DNA of 36,350 nt from assembly GCA_017477205.1 (NCBI GenBank), contig JAFUXE010000030.1:1-36350 (forward strand), in the 5' to 3' direction. Shown here one piece after another: positions 1 to 6,910 of the stretch; within the stretch, counting starts at the first letter, position 1; each line of letters starts with the position of its first letter. Origin of the DNA: Alloprevotella sp. Lineage in GTDB: Bacteria; Bacteroidota; Bacteroidia; Bacteroidales; Bacteroidaceae. A program made the position numbers and the translations under genes. Under the pieces are notes generated by a model, which saw only the letters and a list, made by a program, of their open reading frames with translations, had not been told where the DNA came from and did not search any database.

Positions 1-120
1 CACAGGTCCATTGACAACTTTGCCGTCAACCTCTTCGCCGCGCTCATCGCATACAATCTCATGCCCAAAAAGCCGCAGATGAACATTGAGATTATTGACA
101 AAAGCAGGATTATTGCCTAA
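1..120 (+). CDS. C-terminal end of IS982-like transposase (partial)
   Basis: An open frame runs from the window edge to a TAA at 118-120 and encodes 39 residues, including HRSIDNFAVNLFAALIAYNL. A short hydrophobic segment followed by a Pro-Lys-rich tail (MPKKPQMN) is how I remember the extreme C-terminus of IS982-family transposases, which catalyse cut-and-paste transposition with a DDE active site. The catalytic residues lie outside the window, so family assignment rests on the tail and on the context. A probable IS end follows within 20 bases and interrupts a secreted-protein gene on the opposite strand. Another DDE family (IS4 or IS5) cannot be excluded. Confidence 0.6.
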   Translation, partial: HRSIDNFAVNLFAALIAYNLMPKKPQMNIEIIDKSRIIA

Positions 121-140
121 TCTTACGCCGAACTCACGTA
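121..140. mobile_element. Probable right end of the IS element
   Basis: Directly after the transposase stop the plus strand reads CTTACGCCGAACTCACGT, which on the other strand gives ACGTGAGTTCGGCGTAAG. Such ends are expected for IS982-type elements of Bacteroidota. The TGA that stops the neighbouring minus-strand ORF lies inside this sequence. The element therefore appears to have inserted into that gene. The exact boundary and target duplication cannot be seen because the left end is outside the window. Confidence 0.5.
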
Positions 141-412
141 GCATTAAGCTTTATAGACGTTATTTTATAACCTTCGCCAACGGAGAGCGTAAATGAGCCT
201 CCTTTATATACCCTAAAGGAGCTTGAGTTTATTCGAGTACTTGTGCTACCACTTGTGACGCTTAGCGTAACACCGTCTTTCTCTTCCCCTGAATAGCTAG
301 TGTCATTTGAGGCTCCAGACCAACTAAATGTAACTTCTGTTGCCCACGCTGTTCCAGCTCCCAGCACCATGAATAGCAGGAGCAATAGTTTTAAGTGTAA
401 TTGTTTAACCAT
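134..412 (-). pseudogene. Secreted protein truncated by the IS insertion
   Basis: I place the start at the ATG at 412, which gives MVKQLHLKLLLLLFMVLGAG followed by TAWA: a signal peptide with a basic start, a long Leu-rich core and an AxA-like cleavage site. An upstream in-frame ATG at 448 would put 12 polar residues before the signal and is less likely. The mature part is rich in Ser, Thr and Gly with alternating hydrophobic residues (VTFSWSG, FTLSVGEGYKITSIKL), as in beta-sandwich exported proteins of Prevotella and Bacteroides. It stops after only about 70 mature residues, in the middle of a strand-like segment, at a TGA supplied by the IS end. I read it as the 5' remnant of a larger exported protein of unknown function. 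Confidence 0.6.
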
Positions 413-475
413 AATTGTATTTAATTGATTAGTTGTTTGAAGTTGCATGCGTTCAGGCCGTGTCTGTGCGGTCTC

Positions 476-628
476 TCATAGAATCTCCTGCACGGTGTTA
501 GCGTGATTGCCGTTGAAGATTCTGTTGTTGTCCTCCTCGTCTTCTGTGTGGATGAAGGGACGGATGGTTTCCCACGTTGTTGGTGTGGCGGGAATCCGCT
601 TTGACTTGTAGGCAAGAAAACTTATCAT
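476..628 (-). pseudogene. Short ORF or gene remnant (50 aa), function unknown
   Basis: An ATG at 628 opens 50 codons ending in TGA at 476. The product contains RIPATPTTWETIRPFIHTED and ends NTVQEIL, an ordinary mixed-charge composition that looks coded rather than random. An in-frame TAG lies four codons upstream of the ATG, so there is no longer version. There is no clear ribosome-binding site and no promoter of its own. It sits between the truncated secreted gene and the candidate 6S RNA terminator. I do not recognise a family. It could be the C-terminal remnant of a gene lost during the rearrangements in this region. Confidence 0.3.
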
Positions 629-693
629 TGCAGTTTGCTATTAATGAATGTGCCTGTTTTCAATGATAAGGTGAGCACTAATCGTATAAATAC

Positions 694-736
694 AAAAAAG
701 CGCAGACCCCTCAGTATTCCAACTCAGGTCTGCGAC
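694..736 (-). terminator. Rho-independent terminator of the candidate 6S RNA
   Basis: On the minus strand CGCAGACC is followed after a 19-nt loop by GGTCTGCG and then a run of six T (plus-strand AAAAAA at 694-699). The hairpin shares bases with the outer 6S-like stem, so the two folds would be alternatives during transcription. Confidence 0.7.
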
Positions 737-875
737 AACCTATACTATCATACTATGAAGTCTACGCATAAAGCGTACTTCAACGATAGTATTATGGCTC
801 GTTATCCTTTTCGAGGTCGCAGTTCGAGTTGGAATTGAGCTTAATATGTTTGCCGAAGGGTCGAAACCCAAAGGC
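694..875 (-). ncRNA. ssrS: Candidate 6S-type regulatory RNA
   Basis: A strong promoter (880-911) and a terminator (694-736) on the minus strand enclose about 180 nt without a convincing ORF. The predicted transcript folds back along its whole length. GAGTTGGAAT at 826-835 pairs perfectly with ATTCCAACTC at 716-725, extended by TGAG/CTCA. GTCGCA at 816-821 pairs with TGCGAC at 731-736. After an unpaired region (about 793-815) an apical stem follows: 742-749 with 785-792, 756-761 with 777-782, and 764-767 with 773-776. A long closing stem, a central asymmetric bubble and a terminal hairpin is the architecture of 6S RNA, which binds and sequesters housekeeping RNA polymerase. The call rests on shape and size only; another structured small RNA is possible. 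Confidence 0.5.
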
Positions 876-879
876 GCGG

Positions 880-911
880 CAAAAGTACAATATTATAATA
901 ATACGCGCAAA
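880..911 (-). promoter_or_regulatory. Bacteroidota sigma promoter for the small RNA
   Basis: On the minus strand TTTG (plus 908-911) is separated by exactly 20 bases from TACTTTTG (plus 880-887). This matches the Bacteroidota consensus TTTG-N19-21-TAnnTTTG fully. The predicted start of transcription is a few bases downstream, near 873-876. Confidence 0.75.
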
Positions 912-956
912 CGTTGCCGCAGATTTTCTTCGCCCCCGGTTGTGCCGGGGCCTTAT

Positions 957-1190
957 GGAACCACTACATACACAGCTTATGGAACCACGAAGGGAACCAC
1001 TACATACACTGCTCTTGGGGACCACAGATTTCAGGGATTTTGGAACCACTACATACACTGCTCTTGGGGACCACAGATTTCAGGGATTTTGGAACCACTA
1101 CATACACAGCTCTTGGGGACCACAGATTGCACTGAAATTGGAACCACTACATACACTGCTCTTGGGAACCACAGATTGCGGATTCCTATT
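957..1190. repeat. 49-bp tandem repeat array
   Basis: Copies beginning GGAACCACTACATACAC start at 957, 993, 1042, 1091 and 1140. The last four are spaced exactly 49 bp and are nearly identical; the first is a shortened 36-bp copy. Each contains GGGGACCACAGATT or a close variant. Three reading frames stay open through the array only because the repeat lacks stops, so I do not call a gene here. Confidence 0.9.
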
Positions 1191-1196
1191 TGTTGA

Positions 1197-1280
1197 ACCA
1201 CGAACGGCACGAATTTCACGAACTTACACGAAGCTTTGCGAGTATGTAATCTTTCGTGTTTCTTCGTGCAGTTCGTGGTG
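1197..1280. repeat. Long inverted repeat, CACGAA-type intergenic element
   Basis: ACCACGAACGGCACGAA at the left mirrors TTCGTGCAGTTCGTGGT at the right with few mismatches, around a central spacer. The arms are themselves made of repeated CACGAA units. Related elements lie at 33556-33650 and 36173-36253. It could form a large cruciform or RNA hairpin. Confidence 0.75.
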
Positions 1281-1341
1281 AAAAGATAGATACCGTCGCG
1301 GTTTTCTTTACGATGACGACAGCATCCTGACAGCTCTTTCC

Positions 1342-1456
1342 GAGGTGTGCGCTTACCTCACTTTGAGCTTTGCGCTTACCTTGCGTTGAGGTGTGCGCTT
1401 ACCTTGACCTGAGCTTTGCGCTTACCTCAAATAGAGGTGTGCGCACACCTTGCGTG
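1342..1456. repeat. 23-bp tandem repeat with two alternating versions
   Basis: Units begin at 1342, 1365, 1388, 1411 and 1434, all exactly 23 bp apart. Odd copies begin GAGGTGTGCGC and even copies GAGCTTTGCGC; most continue TTACCT. This gives a 46-bp higher-order unit. No gene is visible in it. Confidence 0.85.
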
Positions 1457-1460
1457 CTCT

Positions 1461-1504
1461 AAAAAGCATCCGCAGAACCGGAAGGGGCTCTGCGGATGTT
1501 TTTG
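1461..1504 (-). terminator. Terminator after the GH130 gene
   Basis: CATCCGCAGA and TCTGCGGATG form a 10-bp stem flanked by A5 on the left and T5 on the right, so it can act in both directions. It lies about 50 bases beyond the stop of the minus-strand GH130 gene. Confidence 0.8.
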
Positions 1505-1555
1505 GGGCCGGGGAACTACGTGCGGCGGGCAGCTGCCTGACGGTCGCAGCAGGGT

Positions 1556-2512
1556 TCACCGATGCTGGGCTTTCAGCCAGTCGAGGATTTCGGAGATGCG
1601 GCCGTGCGCCATGCAGACGCAGGTGTCGGCAGCACCGTAATAGACGGAGACCTTGTCGCCATCCGTGAGCGCGGCGCAGGGGAATACGACGTTCTGCACA
1701 TCGCCCGTGAGCTCATAGGGCGCAGCGGGTGCGAGGAGGTATTCCATGGAGCGATAGAGGACGCGCGAGGGGTCGTCGAGGTCGAGCAGGGCGGCGCCCA
1801 TAGAGTAGCGGTAGCCGTTGCAGGTGGTGATGGTGCCGTGATAGAAGACGAGCCATCCCTCGGGCGTCTCGATGGGTACGCTGCCGGCACCGACCTTCGT
1901 GCATTGCCATGCGCTTTCCTCGAAGGGGGTGGGGGACATGACGTGGCGGTGGAGGCCCCAGAAGGTCATGTCGGGGGAGAAGCTCAGGAAGATGTCGCCG
2001 AAGGGCGTATGGCCGTTGTCGCTGGGCCGCGAGAGCATGGCATAGAGGCCGTTTATCTTGCGGGGGAAGAGGACGCCGTTGCGGTTGAAGGGCAGGAATG
2101 CGCTCTCCACCTGCGTGAACTCCTTGAAGTCGAACGTGTAGGCAACGCCGATGGTAGGGCCGTGGTAGCCGTTGCACCACGTAATCCAGTAGCGGTCCTC
2201 GATGAAGGCCACGCGGGGGTCGTACTTATAGTCAGAATCGGGGAGCTCGGGCGATACCTTCTTGAAGTCGATGGGCTCGTTCTCAATGTCCCAATGGATG
2301 CCGTCGGAGGAGAATCCGGCGAAGATGTTCATCTGTACGCGGCGATTGTCGCAGCGGAAGACGCCCGCAAAGCCGTCCCGAAATGGAACGACGGCACTGT
2401 TGAAGATGCTGTTGGAGGACGGTATGTCGTAGCGTCCGATGATGGGGTTGCGGGTGTCGCGCCACATGATGTCCTTGCAGCCGTCGGGGCGCTCTTGCCA
2501 AAGTGTTTGCAT
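1556..2512 (-). CDS. GH130 family mannosyl-glycoside phosphorylase
   Basis: The 318-residue product fits the GH130 five-bladed propeller family, cytoplasmic enzymes that cleave beta-1,4-mannosyl linkages with inorganic phosphate to give mannose 1-phosphate. Visible features are the N-terminal [19 protein letters not shown] segment, a [17 protein letters not shown] stretch near residues 95-112 with the conserved DPR that carries the catalytic Asp region, and VFYHG followed by [11 protein letters not shown] in the C-terminal third. There is no signal peptide. The gene follows the GPH symporter at 2603-4018 on the same strand and ends at a terminator. By analogy with Bacteroides loci, the likely substrates are mannosyl-GlcNAc from N-glycan cores or mannosyl-glucose/mannobiose from mannan. 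Which one cannot be told from the sequence. Confidence 0.88.
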   Translation of the reverse strand: MQTLWQERPDGCKDIMWRDTRNPIIGRYDIPSSNSIFNSAVVPFRDGFAGVFRCDNRRVQMNIFAGFSSDGIHWDIENEPIDFKKVSPELPDSDYKYDPRVAFIEDRYWITWCNGYHGPTIGVAYTFDFKEFTQVESAFLPFNRNGVLFPRKINGLYAMLSRPSDNGHTPFGDIFLSFSPDMTFWGLHRHVMSPTPFEESAWQCTKVGAGSVPIETPEGWLVFYHGTITTCNGYRYSMGAALLDLDDPSRVLYRSMEYLLAPAAPYELTGDVQNVVFPCAALTDGDKVSVYYGAADTCVCMAHGRISEILDWLKAQHR

Positions 2513-2521
2513 AGTTTTTTG

Positions 2522-2578
2522 AGAATTATCGGAGTTTTCGGAGTGATCGGAGTAATCGGAGTAATCTGAATTATCGGG
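2522..2578. repeat. 9-bp short tandem repeat TCGGAGTAA
   Basis: Between the symporter and the GH130 gene, units TCGGAGTTT, TCGGAGTGA, TCGGAGTAA, TCGGAGTAA, TCTGAATTA and TCGGGTTTC follow each other with a period of 9 bp. It lies in the untranslated spacer of the operon. Confidence 0.8.
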
Positions 2579-2602
2579 TTTCGGTATAACGAGATAACGA
2601 CG

Positions 2603-4018
2603 CTATTTCAAACTTCCCTCTTCGCGACGGATATCGCGGAGCTGGTTGTTGATGTCGCGCATGCGGGAGGTTGTCAGCGGATAGAGGGCGATGAAGACGA
2701 GGGCAACGACGCTGATGGCAGCGGGCAGAAAGCTCATCATGAAGCGGAGTCCCTGCAGGGCTTCGGGCGTCTGGACGGCGCCCTCCGCCGTATTATAGCC
2801 CACGGCGGCGAGCAGGTACATGACGATGGAGCTGCCGAAGGCCCCGCCGAACTTCTGCGCCATCGAGGAGGAGGAGAAGATGAGGCCGGTGGAGGCCGTG
2901 CGGAACTTCAGCTCAGCATAGTCGGAGATGTCGGCATACATGCTCCATGCCAGCGGCGAGAGCACGCCCGTCAGGATGCAGACGAGAATCTGCAGCGCGA
3001 GCATCAGCCAGTAGCCCGTCGGCGTGTTGGGGATGAAGTAGAAGGCGGCATTCAGCGGGATGAGCAGGATGAGTGCCCATGCGAAGGTGCTCTTCTTGCC
3101 GAGGCGGCGTGTCAGGGGCGTGGCGGCGGCAACTCCCGGGAGGTTGGCGATTTCGCCAATGAGGAAGAAGATGCTCGTCGTGAAGGCGAAGGCGATGCCT
3201 GCGAAGACAAGGCTCTTTCCCGTGCCGATGACGTCGTTGAAGAAATAGGGTATCGTCGTGTATCGCGCTGCGTTCATCAGGTTGAAGAAGAGGACAGCTC
3301 CCAGCAGTATCCACCAGGGTGCGTTGCGCAGCAGCGACTTCAGGTCGCTTCCGATGTCGGACTTCGACGTCGTCTCAATGCGCTCCTTCGTCAGCAGGAA
3401 GGTGAGCAGAAAGAGGACGAGGCACACGGCGGCCACGGCCACCATGGCATACTGCCACGAACGGGCATCGAAGGGATAGACGCCGTTCAGTCCCTGGAAG
3501 CGGTTAAAGAAGCCCAGCAGGGGTTCCCAGAGTCCCAGGACGATGAACGAGCCCACGTAGGCGAAGAACATGCGGTAGGAGGAGAAGACGGTCTTCTCGT
3601 CGCCGTCGTCCGTCATGACGCCCAGCAGGCTGCCGTAGGGCACGTTGATGCCCGTGTAGATGGTCATCATCAGGATATACGTCACGAAGGCCCATACGGT
3701 CTTGCCGCCCGTGCTGAGGTCGGGCGTCGTCAGCAGCAGCACGCCGCAGACGGCGAAGGGCAGGGCCATGAAGAGCAACCAGGGGCGGTACTTTCCCCAG
3801 CGGGAGTGCGTGCGGTCGGCCATCATGCCCATCATGGGGTCGCTGACGGCATCCCACAGCTTGGTGACGAGGAAGAGGATGCCCGCCATTTCCAGAGGCA
3901 GGCCGAAGACGTTGGTGTAGAAGAAGGGCAGGTAGGCGGAGAATATCTTCCAGAACATGGAGGAGGCCATGTCGCCAAAGCCGTAGCCGATCTTTTCCTT
4001 TAAGCTTGCATGTTTCAT
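2603..4018 (-). CDS. GPH-family sugar:cation symporter (MFS)
   Basis: I start at ATG 4018 (MKHASLKEKIGYGFGD); the longer frame adds 28 residues that do not resemble the family. The 471-residue protein begins with the typical glycoside-pentoside-hexuronide symporter segment: GYGFGDMASS, then a first helix ending in NVFGLP, and the signature DAVSDPMMGMMADRTHSRWG near residues 57-76, followed by KYRPWLL. About twelve hydrophobic segments follow, and the C-terminus is a short charged tail. Proteins of this type import mono- or disaccharides with Na+ or H+ across the inner membrane. Its position just before the GH130 gene suggests that it brings in the mannosyl disaccharide that GH130 then phosphorolyses. 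Confidence 0.88.
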   Translation of the reverse strand: MKHASLKEKIGYGFGDMASSMFWKIFSAYLPFFYTNVFGLPLEMAGILFLVTKLWDAVSDPMMGMMADRTHSRWGKYRPWLLFMALPFAVCGVLLLTTPDLSTGGKTVWAFVTYILMMTIYTGINVPYGSLLGVMTDDGDEKTVFSSYRMFFAYVGSFIVLGLWEPLLGFFNRFQGLNGVYPFDARSWQYAMVAVAAVCLVLFLLTFLLTKERIETTSKSDIGSDLKSLLRNAPWWILLGAVLFFNLMNAARYTTIPYFFNDVIGTGKSLVFAGIAFAFTTSIFFLIGEIANLPGVAAATPLTRRLGKKSTFAWALILLIPLNAAFYFIPNTPTGYWLMLALQILVCILTGVLSPLAWSMYADISDYAELKFRTASTGLIFSSSSMAQKFGGAFGSSIVMYLLAAVGYNTAEGAVQTPEALQGLRFMMSFLPAAISVVALVFIALYPLTTSRMRDINNQLRDIRREEGSLK

Positions 4019-4187
4019 TTGCGTGTGGTATTGTTTTTTCGGCCGCGAAGTTAACAACTTCGGAGGAAATCTCCACCCCGTGCGTCGGAAATGTATCGGC
4101 ATTGGGCAAGAAAGTGCTATTCAAAGTGTCATTTCTGAGGTTATAATGCAGGCTATTTAAGAAGATTTAATACTCTTTTGCTTCCTT

Positions 4188-4221
4188 TTTGATACAATTC
4201 CCGGCAAAACGCTTATTTTTG
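4188..4221 (+). promoter_or_regulatory. Promoter of the DUF3575/OmpA/barrel operon
   Basis: TTTG at 4188-4191 and TATTTTTG at 4214-4221 are separated by 22 bases, slightly longer than the usual 19-21, with a perfect TAnnTTTG element. Transcription would begin about 55 bases before the ATG at 4284. The rest of the divergent 4019-4283 region shows no gene; a promoter for the minus-strand symporter is not clear. Confidence 0.55.
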
Positions 4222-4283
4222 CGCGCACTTCGGGATATCTTCGGCTTTCCCGGAGTCTTTTACTTCTTTTTACACAAAAACGT

Positions 4284-4838
4284 ATGAACAATTCTGCCTG
4301 GCCGTTCCTCCGGCCTGTATTCATTTCGCTGCTTTTTGCTTGTGTGCTGCCGCTCAGCGCCCAGCGCATCATGCTGAAGACGAATGCGCTGGGGTGGGGG
4401 ACGCTGACCCCGAACCTGGGCCTTGAGACACGCCTCTCGCGCCACAACACGCTGAACCTGGAGGCATACGCCACGCCTGCACACTACAAGAAGTACCGCT
4501 GGAAACATGCCACGTTCGCACCCGAGGTGCGCCACTGGTTCAGTGCCCGCCCGCAGGCCCGCCACTTCGTGGGCGTCATGGGTCTCGGCAGCGTCTATAA
4601 CATGATGCTGAAGGAGGACAACCACGAAGGCATGGCTCTCGGTGCCGGCATCACCTACGGCTACAGCCAGGTGCTGAGCCGCCGCTGGAGCCTTGAACTC
4701 ACGGCCGGGGCGGGCTATCTGTACCGCCGCGAGAAGGAACTCTACCGCTTTGCCGACCCCGTGGAAGGCATCAACCGTCACAAAAGCAGCTTCTCACCGC
4801 TCAAGGCGGGCGTGACGCTCGTCTATATCATCAAATGA
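4284..4838 (+). CDS. DUF3575-type outer-membrane protein
   Basis: The 184-residue protein has an N-terminal signal sequence (hydrophobic core ISLLFACVLPLSAQ) and a mature part that begins RIMLKTNALGWGTLTPNLGL. This opening is typical of DUF3575, a small predicted beta-barrel family of Bacteroidota often encoded with OmpA-like partners in fimbria-type loci. Amphipathic strands continue to the final aromatic/hydrophobic strand (AGVTLVYIIK), as in barrels folded by the BAM machinery. The next gene starts within its stop codon (ATGA at 4835-4838), so the two are translationally coupled. No fimbrillin gene is in the window, so a fimbrial role is not supported directly. Confidence 0.75.
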   Translation: MNNSAWPFLRPVFISLLFACVLPLSAQRIMLKTNALGWGTLTPNLGLETRLSRHNTLNLEAYATPAHYKKYRWKHATFAPEVRHWFSARPQARHFVGVMGLGSVYNMMLKEDNHEGMALGAGITYGYSQVLSRRWSLELTAGAGYLYRREKELYRFADPVEGINRHKSSFSPLKAGVTLVYIIK

Positions 4839-6910
4839 CATCCACGATGAAACTTTCCTCCAGCAGGTCGCTCACAATGACCGGCCTTTTCCTCTTTTTC
4901 CCGCTCCTTTCGCTCCTGGCCCTCTGCCTTCCACCATCTATCGTCCGCGTGACGGGAAAGGTGGTGTCGCAATCGAGCGGCACGCCTCTGGAGCACGTCC
5001 TCGTCATCGACAGCCGCAGCCGCGTGGTCCTCGCCAGCACGGATGCCGACGGCCGCTTCGCCATAGACTTCCACGACGGCGGCACGCTGCGCTTCCAGCT
5101 CATCGGCGTGGAACCCGTCACGGTGAAGCTGAAAAGCGGACAGACCTTCGTGGAGGTGCGCATGGCCGACCTTGACGTGAACCTTGACGAAGCCGTCGTC
5201 ACCGTCAAGCGCGAGCGCAAGAAAATCATGCCCGAGCCCACGGACATCGAGGTGCGCGGCAACTACCTCCACGTCCGCACCCGCGTCCGCGTTCCCTCGG
5301 AGATATTCAGCCCCAACACGCGCCTCGTCGTGCAGCCCATCCTCACCGACGCCACCGACCACCGCAACACGCTCATGCGCCCCCTCGTGTTCGACGGCGA
5401 GGAATACCACCGCACGCAACTGCGCATGTACGACTACAAGCTGGAGGGCCGCGACCCGCTGGCGCCCTACACGGGCGTGCGCAGCAAGGCCACGCGCGAG
5501 CGCGACACGCAGGATAACAATGACATCATCGGCTATGCCGACTCCATCTACGTGCAGGACGTCCACCACGACTTCTCCTGCGACGTCTTCATGGCCCTGG
5601 AGGACTACCAGAAGATATTCTACCGCGACACCGTGACCATCGCACGGGGCACCGTGAACCCGCTGCGCTTCCTGGAATACGACTTCCCGCCCGTTCCGCT
5701 CACCGACCCTGCCTACATCCCGCAGGTGGAGAAGCAGCTTCGCGACACGCAGGGGGAAATCAACCTGCTTTTCCCCATCGGCAAGAGCGACCTCGACCTC
5801 TCGCTGGGCAGCAACCGCGAGGAGCTGGACAAGCTGAACCGCCAGCTGGACAGCCTGAGCAGCGGCCGGGGCACCATCCTCCAGCGTTTCGACATCACAG
5901 GCACGGCATCGCCCGACGGTCCCTACGCCGTCAACCAGAAGCTTGCCGACCGCCGCATGCAGAGCGCCCTGAACTACATCGTCTCGCGCCTTGACAGCGA
6001 AACGAGGCAGAACCTCGAAGTGGGCAGCCAGGCACACGTGGCTTCCTGGAACGACGTGGCCGCCCTGCTGCGTGCAGACTCGCTCTTCGACAAGGCCGAG
6101 GCCGTGGAGGCCGTTACGCGCCGCTTCCAGTCCACCGACGCACAGGGACGCGAGCTCAGGCGCTCGGGCTTCTACAACCTCATGCTGGAAAACTACTGCC
6201 CGCGCCTGCGCCGCGTGGAGTACCAGCTGCAGTATTCCATCTTCCGCCAGCTCACGTTCGACGAGATAAAGGAACTCTACGCGCAGGACTACCACCAGCT
6301 CTCGCGCTTTGAGTTCTACACCCTGTTCCAGGGCGAGAAGAACGACAGCCTGCGCGAACGCCAGCTGCGGCAGGCCCTGGAGGTATATCCCAGCTTCACG
6401 CTGGCTGCCTGCAACCTCTCCGAAATGCTCATCCAACAGAAGCGTCCCGACCCCGAGATTACGAAGCCCTTTGCCGGGAAGAAGGCTCCCATGGCGATAA
6501 ACGCGAACCACGTCATCGCCCTCATGGCGCAGAGCCGCTACGACGCTGCGGACACCATCGCGGCGTACCTCCCGGACGTGGAGGAAACGCGCCTCGTCAA
6601 GGCCGTCGTCGGCATGCTGAACGGATACTTTGAGGAGAACTACGCCGTCGTGGCCACCTCGGGACAGCAGAACGAGGTCGTTGCCCTGATGGCGATGAAG
6701 AAAAACGGGGAAGCCCTGGAGAAAGCGCGCCTCCTGCCGAAGGACAAGGCCATCTCCCACTACCTCCTGGCCTCCTGCCTGAACCGCATGGAGGACGTGT
6801 CGAACGCAGTCGTGGAACTGAAGGAGGCACTGCGCATGGACCCCGACCTGGAACAGACGGCAAAAGTCGATGGCGACGTCAACGACATCCTTGAACTGGC
6901 AAAGAAATGA
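4835..6910 (+). CDS. OmpA-like protein with carboxypeptidase-like and TPR regions
   Basis: The start ATG overlaps the previous stop by 4 nt. A hydrophobic N-terminal export signal (about residues 14-35) is followed by a CarboxypepD-reg-like beta-sandwich (VTGKVVSQSSGTPLEHVLV, then TDADGRFAI, about 38-105). An unassigned central region of about 200 residues comes next. Residues about 310-400 resemble OmpA C-terminal peptidoglycan-binding domains: INLLFPIGKSDLDLS, then ITGTASPDGPYAVNQKLADR, where OmpA proteins have the G-x-A-S/D-x-x-G and N-x-x-L-x-x-R pattern. The last 200 residues look like TPR helices (LRQALEVYPSFTLAACNLSE; AVVELKEALRMDPDLEQ). I infer an envelope protein that anchors to peptidoglycan and carries partner-binding repeats. 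Its length of 691 is long for a plain OmpA protein. Confidence 0.75.
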   Translation: MTSTMKLSSSRSLTMTGLFLFFPLLSLLALCLPPSIVRVTGKVVSQSSGTPLEHVLVIDSRSRVVLASTDADGRFAIDFHDGGTLRFQLIGVEPVTVKLKSGQTFVEVRMADLDVNLDEAVVTVKRERKKIMPEPTDIEVRGNYLHVRTRVRVPSEIFSPNTRLVVQPILTDATDHRNTLMRPLVFDGEEYHRTQLRMYDYKLEGRDPLAPYTGVRSKATRERDTQDNNDIIGYADSIYVQDVHHDFSCDVFMALEDYQKIFYRDTVTIARGTVNPLRFLEYDFPPVPLTDPAYIPQVEKQLRDTQGEINLLFPIGKSDLDLSLGSNREELDKLNRQLDSLSSGRGTILQRFDITGTASPDGPYAVNQKLADRRMQSALNYIVSRLDSETRQNLEVGSQAHVASWNDVAALLRADSLFDKAEAVEAVTRRFQSTDAQGRELRRSGFYNLMLENYCPRLRRVEYQLQYSIFRQLTFDEIKELYAQDYHQLSRFEFYTLFQGEKNDSLRERQLRQALEVYPSFTLAACNLSEMLIQQKRPDPEITKPFAGKKAPMAINANHVIALMAQSRYDAADTIAAYLPDVEETRLVKAVVGMLNGYFEENYAVVATSGQQNEVVALMAMKKNGEALEKARLLPKDKAISHYLLASCLNRMEDVSNAVVELKEALRMDPDLEQTAKVDGDVNDILELAKK

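Noticed and set aside
829..1281. Plus-strand frames of 150, 116 and 73 residues with repeated HYIHS/TTTYTA peptides
   Set aside because: Three frames are open at once across the 49-bp array because the repeat unit lacks stops. They have no start region with a binding site and no export signal.
957..1456. Possible CRISPR array
   Set aside because: The repeats are directly adjacent tandem units of 49 and 23 bp without unique spacers, and no cas genes are in the window.
4823..6760. 645-residue open frame on the minus strand opposite the OmpA-like gene
   Set aside because: It is a mirror of a high-GC coding region, low in complexity and rich in Val, His, Glu and Arg, with no recognisable domain. 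The plus-strand gene has clear domains and coupled start and stop codons.
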